Assembly (NCBI RefSeq): GCF_932526225.1
Contig: NC_064048.1
Coordinates: 12,221,665-12,285,664, forward strand
DNA: 64,000 bases
Reading direction: 5' to 3'
From: Nematostella vectensis
Lineage: Eukaryota; Cnidaria; Anthozoa; Actiniaria; Edwardsiidae
This document shows positions 47,403-61,734 of this stretch, piece after piece (within the stretch, counting starts at the first letter, position 1; each line of letters opens with the position of its first letter). The translations under genes and the position numbers were made by a program. The notes beneath the pieces are model-generated. The model ran no database searches and was not told where the DNA came from. It worked only from the letters and a program-made list of their open reading frames with translations.

Positions 47403-49770
47403 TTGGGCGCCTTTTTACTTGTGATTCCGGAATGAAAATGATTAGAATAGGAACAGCGCGTTTTCGTTTATCCCGCGTTCCCATTCCGAAATGAAATAAA
47501 GGCCGTTCCACCCATTCTACTACCTTTAGCAGAATGACTCGAATGCCATTCTGAACATTATTTACCAACCAATCCCATTCCAGAATGGTAGGGGAAAAAA
47601 CGCGCCTTAATGAACCTGTTTAAAAAATAATAGTGCATTATTGCACGTTCTATAATATAGTGATCGAATAAGCCATAGTTTAGTCGACATCCATTTCATG
47701 TTTCCTTAAAGTGCAACACGCAAAGGCAAATAATCGCCTTCATTTGCATTTGGAACGTTACATGAAAATGACAGCAAATACGATTTCCAAGAATCATGCA
47801 AACACTCGTGCACAGTTACAGTTCTCTCTAGGGAGAAGATTTTATTTGGCTTGGATGAGCCTAGAGATGTTGTAATAAAATTAAACATTACTGTGCGACG
47901 TGCGCTACCTTGGCTACTTTGACAACTTTGTGAAGTAGCCAATAAGGATGCGAAAAACGTGCTATCTGGTACGACGCGTGCTGCCGTGGCTACTTCTACC
48001 CCCCCCCCCCCCCCCTCCTTTCGCCCCTTATGAGGGAAATGACTGTTTCATCTGTAGTAAATCCCGACCTCTGTAACCCGCTTCCCCTTCTCTAGGAAAA
48101 CAAACTGGATCCGCCACTGTCTAGTCGACCAGTGAGGAAAAAAAATGCCTGAGTATACATTAGCGCGGAATTATGATGTTCGTGTCAATCATTCCTGTGA
48201 TCCTCGTATGCTCACGCCTGTATCCAGGGGGTGCAGGAGGTGCGAACGCAACCCCCCCCCCACCCCCAACACACACACACACACACACAACAGGCGAAAG
48301 TCCAATAATCCGGTTCTAAATAGACGTGCTTTTTGTAGACAAAACTATAAAGCATACAGTAAAAAAAGGTTTCATATTGAGGGTCTGGGACGGAGGAATC
48401 TTAGTTTGTTTTTGGATACTCTATAGAGGAAAGATGGTCACAGTCACTGTTTTTCTCTTCTGGTTACAAGTCATAATGTTTACGAAGCCCCTGCTATATG
48501 GAAATGACCGCGTTTGACAAAAACGACAATTTTTGGCTGAATTTTCTTGATATTGTTCTTCCGTGGATTTTCAGATCAGAAAACACCCCCTCCCCCCCCT
48601 CCCCCTCCAGAAAACAATTCTGGATACGTTGTAATATATGAAGGTGTACATAAACACGATGTACCCAAGGGCGCAGTGCTTGCTTAGTTATTGGGACGAC
48701 TTGAGGTGCTGCTGGGACGGTGTAGCCAGGAATAAATAAATCCGTGCTTAATAAGTTTAATAAAAACACCCGAGTATTTAATATCAGAAACAAACAAACA
48801 CTAGATGAATTTAAGAGATCAAAATTTTACCCGCCCTTCTCAAAAACATTTTCTTTCAGGAAACTGCAATTGATAAAATGAAGACAAAATCAGAAGCTAG
48901 ATTTTGCCAACGTTTCGGACTTCATTGAGTCCTTCTTCAGGGCGGTTGCATAGTCAGTTACATCACTCGTATAAATATTGTTGTGAACGCGCAGAAGTTC
49001 TGATCAACGTCGAAGGCGATACTGGATAAACAAGCTGCAGCCAGTCACACCTATAGGTCTCAACCTGCCTGAAGAACTCTAGGCGTTTTCTGAACTCTAA
49101 TGCCCCCCTTCTTTTAGTAGAGTAGAGAAAAATACGTTTTTTTAGTTATCCATAACTTTCATGTGTACAATTCCCATTTTTCTAACTTAGAAAAGAATCA
49201 TCTCATGTATTCTCTAGAGCGTGCGCACGCGCGCATCGTTCACAACTATGTTTATACTGTATTTGTACTGAAATTGAAGTTGCTTGAAACATTATCTATA
49301 CGTTTCAGAATCTATTTGGTGTAAATTTTGTTTGGATTCGTGATATAAAGAGGAAATTAAGACGATTTTTTTCTGAGTTCGTAACGTCTACGGCTACTAA
49401 AGCGCAGCAAAACGCTTGTCTCGGTTACCCGGGTTGCATTCGGCTAAAACTCATGGAATGCTCTACTGATCGCCACAATCTTGATGGCAAATTAAAGCCC
49501 AGATATAGGGGATTCTTTTTTGGGTCGGTTTGTGTGCGAGAGTCCGGCGTAACAGTAAATGAGTGAGGCTCGAGCCTCTGGTACCAAGGGTAGACATTCA
49601 ATACCGACAACAAAGCTCAATTCAGATTCGCTTGCCCTTTCTCAACAAATATAGAATACTTTGAACTCACTAGGAAGACAATTTACTGGGTTATTTGAAT
49701 AAATTAAAAAACTGTCGGGCATTTAGTGCATCCAAGAACTGTCCCGACTGTCGGGCATATAGCCACTGCG

Positions 49771-49771
<1 letters not shown>
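47403..49771. other. Intergenic stretch upstream of the ROCO pseudogene
   Basis: No gene recognised. It contains a palindrome-rich block with several ATTCC(G/A)GAATGG-like words (47425-47595), C runs (48000-48016) and CA repeats (48270-48289). A word CAACGTTTCGGACTTCATTG / AGTCCTTCTTCAGGGC (48909-48944) resembles ends of retroelements, but no reverse transcriptase is seen. No Roc P-loop exon (GxxxxGKS/T) was found here. Confidence 0.5.
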
Positions 49772-50096
<325 letters not shown>

Positions 50097-50664
50097 TCTG
50101 TGTCTTCTCTACTTGTCAATATTTTGTTTCCGAGGGAATCGAGGTAGAACCATCTAAATTCGAGGTGGATGTCGAGCAAGTTAGCCATTGGCAAAAGGTG
50201 TCTGACAAAATTGAGTCTGTGAGTCAGTTAGAGCATGCCATTGCTGCAGTGGTTTTGAAAAATTTGCGTGCCCAAAAGAAAGATGAGCAGCCAATACGTG
50301 TTGGCGAAGATCGTTTGTCAAGCATGCAGAAGGAAAAGGTAATTTTCCATATAAGAAACAATAAATTACCCTATTGTTATAGAAACTTCGTATTTATAGC
50401 AACAACATTTATGTTTTGTTAGGAGTCAGAGGCTTTGAATGATTCTATGAGAAAATTACTGCAGGAGGAATACCTTGCTCAAGAACCGCCAACGTCAGTA
50501 AAACAAGAGGATCTGGATGAATTGGAAAACCCTTGAGAGCAGACCGGGGTCGCCGAATAACCGATGGTAACTACCAGAGAGTCTTAAGAGAATTAATGAT
50601 CGACTTATATACAAGGGTGGCAACAGACTATAAACGCAAGGAGATCGTCCTGGACGTGTGGGAC

Positions 50665-52292
50665 TTTGCAGAAGAACACTTGTAGTACGCCACACATCCG
50701 GTGTTTTTCTCTTCGAGGGCAGTCTACGTCCAGAACAACACTTGTAGTACGCCACACATCCGGTGTTTTTCTCTTCCAGGGCAGTCTACGTTTCAGAACA
50801 ACACTTGTAGTACGCCACACATCCGGTGTTTTTCTCTCCAGGGCAGTCTACGTCCAGACCAACACTTGTAGTACGCCACACATCCGGTGTTTTTCTCTCC
50901 AGGGCAGTCTACGTCCAGACCAACACTTGTAGTACGCCACACATCCGGTGTTTTTCTCTCCAGGGCAGTCTACGTTTCAGAACAACACTTGTAGTACGCC
51001 ACACATCCGGTGTTTTTTCTCTCCAGGGCAGTCTACGTCCAGAACAACACTTGTAGTACGCCACACATCCGGTGTTTTTCTCTCCAGGGCAGTCTACGTT
51101 TCAGAACAACACTGGTAGTACGCCACACATCCGGTGTTTTTTCTCTCTAGGGCAGTCTACGTCCAGAACAACACTTGTAGTACGCCACACATCCGGTGTT
51201 TTTCTCTCCAGGGCAGTCTACGTTTCAGAAGAACACTGGTAGTACGCGACACATCCGGTGTTTTTTCTCTCCAGGGCAGTCTACGTCCAGAACAACACTT
51301 GTAGTACGCCACACATCCGGTGTTTTTCTCTCCAGGGCAGTACGCCACACATCCGGTGTTTTTCTCTCCAGGGCAGTCTAGGTTTCAGAACAACACTTGT
51401 AGTACGCCACACATCCGGTGTTTTTTCTCTCCAGGGCAGTCTACGTCCAGAACAACACTTGTAGTACGCCACACATCCGGTGTTTTTCTCTCCAGGGCAG
51501 TCTACGTTTCAGAACAACACTGGTAGTACGCCACACATCCGGTGTTTTTTCTCTCCAGGGCAGTCTACGTCCAGAACAACACTTGTAGTACGCCACACAT
51601 CCGGTGTTTTTCTCTCCAGGGCAGTACGCCACACATCCGGTGTTTTTCTCTCCAGGGCAGTCTACGTCCAGAACAACACTTGTAGTACGCCACACATCCG
51701 GTGTTTTTCTCTCCAGGGCAGTCTACGTTTCAGAACAACACTGGTAGTACGCGACACATCCGGTGTTTTTTCTCTCCAGGGCAGTCTACGTCCAGAACAA
51801 CACTTGTAGTACGCCACACATCCGGTGTTTTTCTCTCCAGGGCAGTACGCCACACATCCGGTGTTTTTCTCTCCAGGGCAGTCTACGTCCAGAACAACAC
51901 TTGTAGTACGCCACACATCCGGTGTTTTTCTTTTCCAGGGCAGTCTACGTCCAGAACAACACTTGTAGTACGCCACACATCCGGTGTTGTTCTCTCCAGG
52001 GCAGTCTACGTCCAGAACAACACTTGTAGTACGCCACACATCCGGTGTTTTTCTCTCCAGGGCAGTACGCCACACATCCGGTGTTTTTCTCTCCAGGGCA
52101 GTCTACGTCCAGAACAACACTTGTAGTACGCCACACATCCGGTGTTTTTCTTTTCCAGGGCAGTCTACGTCCAGAACAACACTTGTAGTACGCCACACAT
52201 CCGGTGTTGTTCTCTCCAGGGCAGTCTACGTCCAGAACAACACTTGTAGTACGCCACACATCCGGTGTTTTTCTCTCCAGGGCAGTCTACGT
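50665..52292 (+). repeat. 61-bp minisatellite made from Roc-domain coding sequence, about 28 units
   Basis: Unit: GTAGTACGCCACACATCCGG, TGTTTTTCTCTCCAGGGCAG, TCTACGTCCAGAACAACACT, T; period 61-63 bp, with four short units lacking TCTACGTCCAGAACAACACT. The first unit reads, in frame with VWDFA, as EEHL-stop-YATHPVFFSSRAVYV; the last runs into LTHNSSKN. The array therefore grew from the exon itself. The change TCTTCGAGG to TCTCCAGGG in most units creates a pyrimidine tract plus CAG, an acceptor-like site, about 25 times. Confidence 0.93.
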
Positions 52293-54081
52293 CCTCACGC
52301 ACAATTCGAGCAAAAACCTGCATGAGAAGGCGGAGCCTTGCGTACGACAGGGGGTGGTTAAACAATGAAACGAACCTGGAGAACCTGATCTCGTGGCTAG
52401 GCACAGTCCACTGCGTCCAGGAGGAGCGAGATAAGGATTGCAAACGTTTCCCAGAAAAGACAGACACAACCCGCGCTTCTACAACAAAGCACTTACGCCC
52501 TTCTGTACTCATAGTGGGTACACACGCTGACAAACCTAGCATTCCAGTTAAGCAGGCGCACGCATTCCTGGCCGAAGCAATTTGTGGTAAGACATACGAC
52601 GAGCACGTGATCGACCCTTCAATGCAGTAGACAATAGCAAGTCATCAGGTAAAAAGGGAATACATGATCTAAGAACCAAGATCGCTAGTGTGCTGAAGTC
52701 AGAGCCGTACATGGGAGAGACGCTACCCGCCAAATGGTTCAATTTCGAGAAGGCCATAGCGCAGCAGATAAAGCGCAATGTCTACTTCCTTCAGCTAAGC
52801 GAGGTACGGCGTATCGCCCAATATGAGTGCTTCATCACAGACGATGTAGAGTTTAACACCATGCTCAACTTCTTCCACGATCTGCGGGTGATCGTCAAGC
52901 ACGCGGTCACGGTAGTGCTGCAGAGTCAGTGGCTCATCAATTTGTTCAAGAAGTTGATCACAATACGCACCTTTAAAGAAATGGTAAGATTTCATTTCTA
53001 TTTGTCAACAAACAATAAATAACGATACATACAGGTTATATACTTGTATATATTTCTTCAAGTAACTAGTTGGAGCATAACGTTTAGAGTTTCTGTTTGA
53101 TGTCCTCCACTTTATAATTTTTTTATCTTTTTTTACTTTATCTATTTTTATTTTTGTCACGTTTTTCGGTTTTTGTTCATTTTGGTATCAATGTGTGTAA
53201 AACCGATTTTGTGTGAACTATATTAACCATTTAATAAGAATACAACATTTAGCACATTCAGCTAAATTAACTATTTATTACATTTTGGGTTCCTGCAGGA
53301 TCCTTCGCGCGCAAAGCACTGGAAGACCCTAGAGGAGACGGGAGTCCTTCACCAATCTTTAAAAGATGACGTTTTTGGCGAGTTTGTCCCTGGCAACAGC
53401 CAGACCCAACAAGATCTTCTATCCATGATGGAGCGTTACGGTCTGGTCGCCAGGTGTAACGCACCATATGAAAACGGCAAGGAATCACTGCAGTATTTAG
53501 TCCCAGCCCAACTCACCTCCTCGCCAGAGTTTAAAGTTTTTCTCAAAGATGGCGACCCCTGTTCTCTGCTCATTCACTTTCCGGACGGCTTTGTCCCCTA
53601 TGGCTTGTTTCTGCAGCTTGAATCTCGACTCGTTAAGCATTTTGGCTGCAGAAGCCCATCACGTCTGTTTCGAAATGGTGCACGTTTTGTCTTCGGTACG
53701 AAAAACCAAAACGACTTGTTTCTCCTTTGTGGTAAACGCTACATCAAAGTCATTCTAACCTTTACCACGTGCGATGGTGACGTGTGCGAACAAGGACTCG
53801 CTGTTCGAGTGCGCATGCTCCTTGAAGAATCTCTTGAGGAACTGTCACGTGACTGGGACTAGCTAGGACACATGCGCTATGAGTTTTGCGTAGAATGCAG
53901 TGTATGTGCATCTGAGAACTGCCAGGAACACGGTAGGACTGGCTGCGGGGATCAGGACTGTGTTCACGTGTTGAAGTGCGTCCATGGTGGTGAGACGCCG
54001 TACCGATGTGATCGAGTGTTTGGAGACGGGTTCTACCTCCCTGGTCTGACGCGATGGTTCAAGGATGAAGTAGAAACTCAG

Positions 54082-56065
54082 GTGAGTCGTTATTTTGCTT
54101 TCGTAAGCTTCACCTTTATTCTTTCTTTAAAATAAGGTCCGATGCAAACATCGTGCTCATGATTTTATTATTATTATTATTTGGACCGGGTTAACGACGG
54201 TTCGACGTCTACATCAATGTATAGATCTGACGCGCGCAAAGCAAAATAAAAGCCAGATAAGGGCTACTCAAATATCAAACAAAACATGTACAACATGTCG
54301 GATGCGGATCAGGAATTCTGCTCGGATTTAACTAAAAATATTGACGTTAATCGTTTTTTTTTTTTTTTCAGCGACTTTGGAAAGTAAAACACGATCACCG
54401 AACGTGATGGATAGTCAAAAAATTGTCTTACTGCCCAGCCTTGGTAAAAAAAAAAAATTACGAGTTCGGTGGTAATTGAGACCCCTTCCCCACGTATTCG
54501 TTTTTGTTTGAAAACGCAACATACGAAAACGAAAACAAGCCGTACAACGCATGCGTTCTCGCGCGCCAAGTGGACTAGACCTGAGTTGTCACGCCATCGT
54601 TTTCGAAGGTTCCGTTATCGTCCGTCCCCATGGCACCGGAAGCGTATCGTTTTCAAAGTGGACTCTGGACGATACTTGTATCTGTATCAAAAAGGTTGCG
54701 TTTTCAAACGAAAGCAAAAACGTAGGGACGGGGTCTGACATGGCACGAATCTAGATCAATACTGAACAAATACGAAACTTGGCAATAATCAGATAAATCA
54801 GTGCTCTCTTCGTACTATGTACTATGTGTTTTCAAGGCTATTTTCGTTAAATTGCAGCTATTTCAGTGCAAGAAAACGTAGTAGGGAAAGTCAAATTCGA
54901 TGTTTAAGCCTGACTACGAACTACCCCAGGCGAACTAGTGAGGTTATCACTGGAAAGCCAAGGTGTTCTAGTTTTATTTTTAGTTTTGCTTTTTCCTCGA
55001 ACTAGATAGTGTTCGCCCGCTCTTGCTGTCATTTGAGCATAGCGTATAGGTTGAAAGAGCCATGCATAGTTGTAAAAAAAAGTCTAAGAGAATTGCTTTC
55101 GACAGAGAAACTTGCAAAATTATCCCCCGAGCTGTCAAATTCAATGTGCGCATTTTTCGCCACTCAGAATCCCGGTAAAAGCGAAAATTCGGGAGCCTGA
55201 AATTAAAAAAAAAATTTAAATTGCGCGATACAAAAGAACATCGTCTTTGGGAGTCCGACTCGAGTCAGAACAAGCAAACGGCCGCTGATGCGCAAACGGT
55301 AATAATCGCAAGCTCCAAGATTTGCAGCAAAAGTACAAACGACAGTATCATTCTTTTATTTAACATATTTTATTATTGTAGTAAGCTAGGGTAACATCAA
55401 ACACTATAAAGTTTCTGTATGGGGCTCCCCCCCCAATAATTCGAGGCTTGCTAAGGCTATTTTAATGGTATTACTTACAATGTTCTTGTCCTTGAGTTTC
55501 TTTTTCGTTTCTCCGTAATCTTGCGCTTTTCCAGTAGTTTGAGTTGCATCTGTTATCTTTCTAGTTTCCGGTCAAAGAAATCGAAACTATCATTGTCTAC
55601 GTGACTGGGATGTGCTTACTCTCCCAAATTCGCAAAAAAAAAATTCAAACCATATTTTTTTGCCGTCGATTAGCGTCTTTGTGATGCATTTGTGGGACAT
55701 GGCTGCTATTATACGTTATCTCTTTACTCATTGTCTATTTATACGCACGTGATTGACATGTCGGATTTATGAATCAAGTCCAGCACGGCAGAATAAAGTT
55801 TGGCATGGTTCTGCACAGCAAAAGCACGATATACACACCCAGTCGCCTCGCTGTTGATGTTCCGAATTGTTTTGATTCCTTAAACGGAAACTCCGTTAAA
55901 CGCAAGTCAACTTCGTCTGGCCCATTAAGTGCGACGTCTGAATATTTTTTTAATAGGTGCTTTAGGTCCGAATATGATGATGATTTAAAATACTCCTATT
56001 GATCTGGAATGTTTTGCTCTCATCCAATGCCCCTGACTTTTGTGTGATAAATTGTATTTTTGCAG
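54082..56065. other. Last intron of the ROCO pseudogene
   Basis: About 2 kb, AT-rich, with A and T runs (54352-54370, 54446-54459). No exon, transposon or RNA gene was recognised. Confidence 0.5.
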
Positions 56066-56290
56066 GACTATGGCATTGAGTGTTGTGGGATAATGATCGA
56101 TGGTGAAAGCGACATGGAAGTGTTGAAAGACGTGGTTGAACAGCACAAGCAAGAAATCATCAATGAGGTGGCGGGCGCAAGCTGTTCCAAGAACTTACAG
56201 TCCTCCAAGATAGAAAGACGTTACTATCTTGACTTGACTGTGACGAGAATGGGAACAATAGGAGCAGATACATTGCGAATCTACTGTTGA

Positions 56291-58382
56291 AAGGTAATGT
56301 AAAATACATGACATATAGCATTCACAGTAAATCTAACTTCTTTATTGATAATTTTAATGTTGTGGTCTCCCATCTACCATTCTGTCCACTACATGCAGGC
56401 ATTTGAATGATGGTGGTTTTTTTTTTATTTTATTTTTATTTTATTTTTTTTTGCTAAAAAAAAAACAGCACCCGCTCCCCCAATGATCCCTTTTTTGCTC
56501 AAAATCCAAGATGGCGGTTTTTTGCTGTTTTCTTTTCTCTCGCTCCACTCTCTGACAAATAATCCTGGATCCCTCTCTTTTTAGATTCACTCTCATCACA
56601 TCAAAACTAGAATAGTACTGTTAAAAACCAAACAGTCTTGTTGTTTTTTTCTACAGGCAAACACATTCTTCAGTCGCCGCTTACTAGTCTCTCTCGTTGG
56701 AATAGAGGATATTGCTTGCATTCTAACAACCAGCCGTAAACCGGAAGCCTGAAAATCAGTCGCTCGATGTCTTACAGAGGAGACGTTGATCGAAAGCTGT
56801 GTTCATGATTACCGCGATACCTTAGAGCAGTGTACTCAGGTTTTACTTGCGTGGACACGCAAATAGGGACGAGGAGCAACTCTGCATCGAGTATTCAATG
56901 CTCTGAGACGGTGGCAAGAATAGCAGAAAATGCAAGACGTTGCCTAATCACTTAGCTATGAAAAACTCGCAAGGGTTGTGACTGGAGAAGCCAAAAAAAA
57001 ACGTAGTAGAACTCCAATAACTCGATCTCGAAGATCTCAAATTCGTGAGACTGAACGGGGTTTAATTGTATAAGACGATAATTCATCAAAATCATGTAAA
57101 AGTACTTGACAAGTAATGTGGGTACTTGAATTTTCGGAAATTTTGAAAGTTTCATTTTTTGATAGCTCGTTTTCCGTATAGCTATCTGATCCATGGAGAG
57201 AGGGGACTAGGTATAGTTGTCTAGGTAGGATAGCTTGCCCCACATTCAATATATAGCGAACCAATCAAACTAGAACTGATACTTACAGGTCCTTGCTCTC
57301 AAACCTCTCATAATCATTGTGTAGGTCCAGATAATATCCATACCCCCATCTGAACCCCCATCTCTCTGGAATTTCCAACCCCTTGGAAAAAAATAATACA
57401 GTAACTGTTAAGTAAAAAGGGCATTTTACCCACCCCCCCTCCCCTCTGGAAATTCCTGGGCGGTTATTCCCCCCCCCCCGGAATTTCGAATACCCTCAAT
57501 GGGGGAGGGGGTATGGAGGTAGGTTTCTGGAACTATACATTCTGTGAAAAAAAAACGTTATATTCATCCGGGACCTTTGTCTTTTGAGCTGATCAACTGG
57601 ACGTTGAAGTCGTAGGTAGGCCGCCTATTGGAATTTATGTATATTACTATTTTTTTATTAAAATGTAGTTAGTCTGGCCTTTCCCCTTTTCTTCCCAGTC
57701 CCGAACTTCTTCATGCGGTCCCTCACCCAAAGGCTACACACGTTATGTTCCCTCAGTTTTTTTATATATTTGCCAAGTCAGCTCCTCGCAAAGGCACTTG
57801 GGAAAATATCACCTCCCTAGAGCTGCTCTACACCAGCCCTTCCACACCTGCGTCTGCGAAAGCTTGGGAACTAGACAAGAAACTATTAGAAACCAAGTCA
57901 ATCAAAACAAGCAATTTCAGAGGCACGTGGAATTTAATATAATTATTTTTTAGTCATGTGACTTCCATTCAGAGGCGATACTGAGGCATCCGCCAGCTTT
58001 AAATATGCCCATAGAGTCTGGTGACAAGAGAGTGCAAGTGAAACGCATTTCTAGCCCTCATTTCTCTCTTGGTTAATACAAAAAGGCGATGCAGGATTAC
58101 TGATACGCGTTTGAGTAGTTTAAAAAAGAATGGCCAAGCTGAAGAAATGTGCACAAAGCTTGTTGCCAGTACAGAAAGGCGATGTATACGTACCAGGAAG
58201 CATTAAGTATGTACACAAATACCGATCACTATAATCGGCTAATGCGCATATCTGCATTGATATAATCTACCCTCTTCGACTGGTAAATACGATAAGATGC
58301 GATGGAGGCGTAGTTAACGTACACTAGGACTGGTGGCGAGACTAAACTTATGTCGATGTATTTACTAAAAATCAGGTTTAAA
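56291..58382. other. Intergenic stretch
   Basis: Apart from the inverted-repeat element at 57317-57535, no feature is supported. TTTTTGCTCAAAATCCAAGATGG near 56493 also occurs near 27411 as TTTTTGCTCAAAATCCAAGG, a sign of a shared interspersed repeat. Confidence 0.5.
57317..57535. mobile_element. MITE with inverted ends
   Basis: Left end GTCCAGATAATATCCATACC then CCCATCTGAACCCCC; right end GGGGGTATGGAGGTAGGTTT then CTGGAAC, approximately inverse of each other. It has C-rich runs and GGAATTTCC words inside and no reading frame. The 45458-45580 copy shares these words. Confidence 0.65.
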
Positions 58383-58452
58383 AAAATAACCTCGTCGCAG
58401 GCGAGAATTTACGAATTTTTTGAACAGTTGCTTTTATAAGTGATAGTAAGTC
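58383..58452 (+). repeat. 70-bp direct repeat, left copy, flanking the gypsy remnant
   Basis: AATAACCTCGTCGCAGGCGA through TTTTATAAGTGATAGTAAGTC matches 59524-59593 over its whole length with a few changes. It may be part of the 5' LTR or leader of the retroelement, or a flanking duplication. Confidence 0.8.
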
Positions 58453-58514
58453 AAGGGTCATAGTGTTACTGTGACCAGTCAGATTTCCTCAAAGCTCAAT
58501 ATGTAAAAAAAAAA

Positions 58515-59190
58515 ATGTCTTTACGTTATTCTGGCCCCAAGCAAACCCTTTGCATGGAAACCAATACAGTAGTCACTCCCAAATGGGCAAGAGCGAACGG
58601 AGAAGTGGAGAGATTCGTCCGGACCGTGAAGAAAGTGATCAAGACTGCGAAGACGGAGAACAAGAGTTACAAGCAAGAAATGCAGAGGCTGCTGAGAAAC
58701 TACCGCGCAACGCCTCACAGCACGACAAGAGTCGCTCCAGCAACAGCGTTGTCGACAGGGCGCTGAGAACGAAGTTGCCTCAGACTGCAGTACCCTGCGC
58801 CGATCAAGAGATCCGACAGTGTGACCAAGCGGCAAAGGAGAAGATGAAGCAGTATGCGGATAACAAGCGGTATGTCAAACCTTTGACTCTAGCGGAAGGA
58901 GATACGGTTCTAGTGAAGCGGGACGAATCAAAGCGGAAGAGCGACACACCCTACGACGCAAGACCACGCATGATCGTAGGAAAGAAAGGTTCTATGGTCA
59001 CAGCGAGGATGGTGTCAATGTCACAAGAAACTCGTCCTTCTTCAAGAGGGTACCTGCACCTGCGGAAGACCAAGATGATGTCCCAGATCAAGATCCACCT
59101 ACCCCGGCAGATGTCACCCCTCCGCGGCGTTACCCGCAACGCGCACGATCACGCCCGCACAAGTTAGATGACTACGTTTGCGACAAGTAG
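58515..59190 (+). pseudogene. Ty3/gypsy retrotransposon integrase C-terminal remnant
   Basis: The first frame holds VTPKWARANGEVERFVRTVK and YRATPHSTTRVAPATAL, the end of a retroviral-type integrase catalytic core. Near 58760 the frame shifts to LRTKLPQ and continues AEGDTVLVKRD. A further shift near 59010 leads to NVTRNSSFFKRVP, RYPQRARSRPHKLDDYV and a stop at 59188-59190, the usual gypsy pol C-terminus. Gag, protease, reverse transcriptase, RNase H and the integrase N-terminus are absent. Two frameshifts and the truncation mean that it is dead. Confidence 0.88.
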
Positions 59191-59346
59191 TCATCTCTCA
59201 AACAAACTATGTTAGAACTGTTGATTTTGAACTTTATTCTTAGAGCCAATGATAGACTAAAGGACTTAGTTTCCCAGGGTCATTTTGATTGTATACTTTA
59301 ATTTAGTTTGAATTACGTCTATTATATATGGGCTAGGTTTTCTCCA

Positions 59347-59522
59347 AAGAAGGGAGAAATGTAATGTTGTTACCGTCACATTGGTAACGCGTGATTTGAG
59401 TTGATTTTATGACCAAGCATGTAACTAGCGAGTCAGTCGTTTGCTGACCGTTGACCAGCAATGTAGTAAAAGAACCATTTACTATTCGACTCAGTCTTTA
59501 TTCAAGACACAAAAATATTACA
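59347..59522 (+). mobile_element. Polypurine tract and probable 3' LTR of the gypsy remnant
   Basis: AAGAAGGGAGAAA (59347-59359) is a polypurine tract, followed directly by TGTAATGTTG, a TG start. The LTR may end in ATATTACA at 59522 (TGTAAT...ATTACA are inverse) or continue through the 70-bp repeat to 59593. No complete 5' LTR remains for comparison, so the right border is uncertain. Confidence 0.6.
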
Positions 59523-59782
59523 AAAGATAACCTCGTCGCAGGCAAGAATTTAGTTCTAAGTCGAACAATTGCTTTTATAAGTGATAGTAAGTCGATGGAA
59601 TAAATACGTTAGCATTGGCCATTGCTAAACACTTCCAGTTCAATTAATTGAATTCAAATCTGCGGGATATCCCAAATGAATCCATTATTTTTTCAAGGTT
59701 TTCATTCTTTTCTAGCTCAAGAACTTTTTTTGTCAATGTGTTGACCAAGAATCTGAAATATAGAAAAGCCAAGAAGCAGTTT

Positions 59783-59925
59783 ATAGCGGAGCCAGCGCGG
59801 CCGCAGGCCGCGCGCGGAGCTCCAAAGATATAGAAATATGGTATAGCTATGCGACTTGGTTTTGTGGTCATCGCGCGGGTATCCTGTGGTGTCATAATCC
59901 ATCCAGTCAATCGCGCAACTCCCAG
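59783..59925. mobile_element. Dispersed GC-rich repeat, copy 2
   Basis: Second copy of the 30435-30580 element, same orientation, with the core AGCGGAGCCAGCGCGGCCGC and tail CTATGCGACTTGGTTTTGTG. The copies are 29 kb apart, so this is interspersed rather than tandem. Confidence 0.75.
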
Positions 59926-61396
<1,471 letters not shown>

Positions 61397-61734
61397 TATT
61401 GATATTATTTGCTGTTCCCTTTCTGCACCCTAAATAAATTAAAATAGGCAATAGGTTTGAAATTAGACATTTTCAATCAATTTGTTATCCTTGCATTTAA
61501 TTTTGGAGTAGCATTAGCATATGTGGATCCATGGTTTCTATATAAAAAAAGCAGGCCTCCATCCTACAGGGTGGGTGCACCAATGTCTAATGCATGACTG
61601 GAGGTATGTTTGTGGATTTTAATTTCCTTGGTGATGGAGTATCACCAGTAATAAGTGATATATTAATCTTCCATATGGCACCTGAAGTGTATCTTTTTGG
61701 TTTGGATCGGGTATTCGTACCAAGACGTAGGGGC

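Larger units (their letters stand above)
50135..56290 (+). pseudogene. Roc-COR (ROCO family) GTPase gene, broken
   Basis: Exons: 50135-50338, 50423-52983, 53299-54081 and 56066-56290, all GT-AG and phase 0. The first starts at GIEVEPSKFEVDVEQ, just after where the P-loop should be; the P-loop exon and everything before it are not in the window. Recognisable in order: G3 VLDVWDFA, the YATHPVFFSSRAVYV switch II region, G4 VGTHADKP, then the COR domain (LRTKIASVLK, LPAKWFNFEKAI, a long stretch to EELSRDWD). ROCO proteins are multidomain GTPases (LRRK2 and animal death-domain ROCOs). Damage: a coding-derived minisatellite inside the Roc domain with a TAG in the first unit; apparent single-base frameshifts near 50534, 52349 and 52621; an in-frame TAG at 53860-53862. 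The three indels all touch short homopolymers, so some may be sequence errors, but the array and the stops are not so explained. Confidence 0.85.

Noticed and set aside
48842-48960. TTTCTTTCAG followed by an open stretch and GTTTCGGACTTCATTGAGTC
   Set aside because: Looks like an exon start and like the end of a retroelement, but neither reading could be supported by a domain or a second copy.
51157-52542. Cys/Arg-rich frames in the 50.7-52.3-kb array
   Set aside because: Non-coding frames of the 61-bp unit; the meaningful frame is the Roc one.
57745-57942. Frame ending SIKTSNFRGTW with SPSTPASAKAWELDKKLLE, vaguely like a short-chain dehydrogenase C-terminus
   Set aside because: Only about 25 residues resemble that family, with no further exon or conserved catalytic motif nearby.
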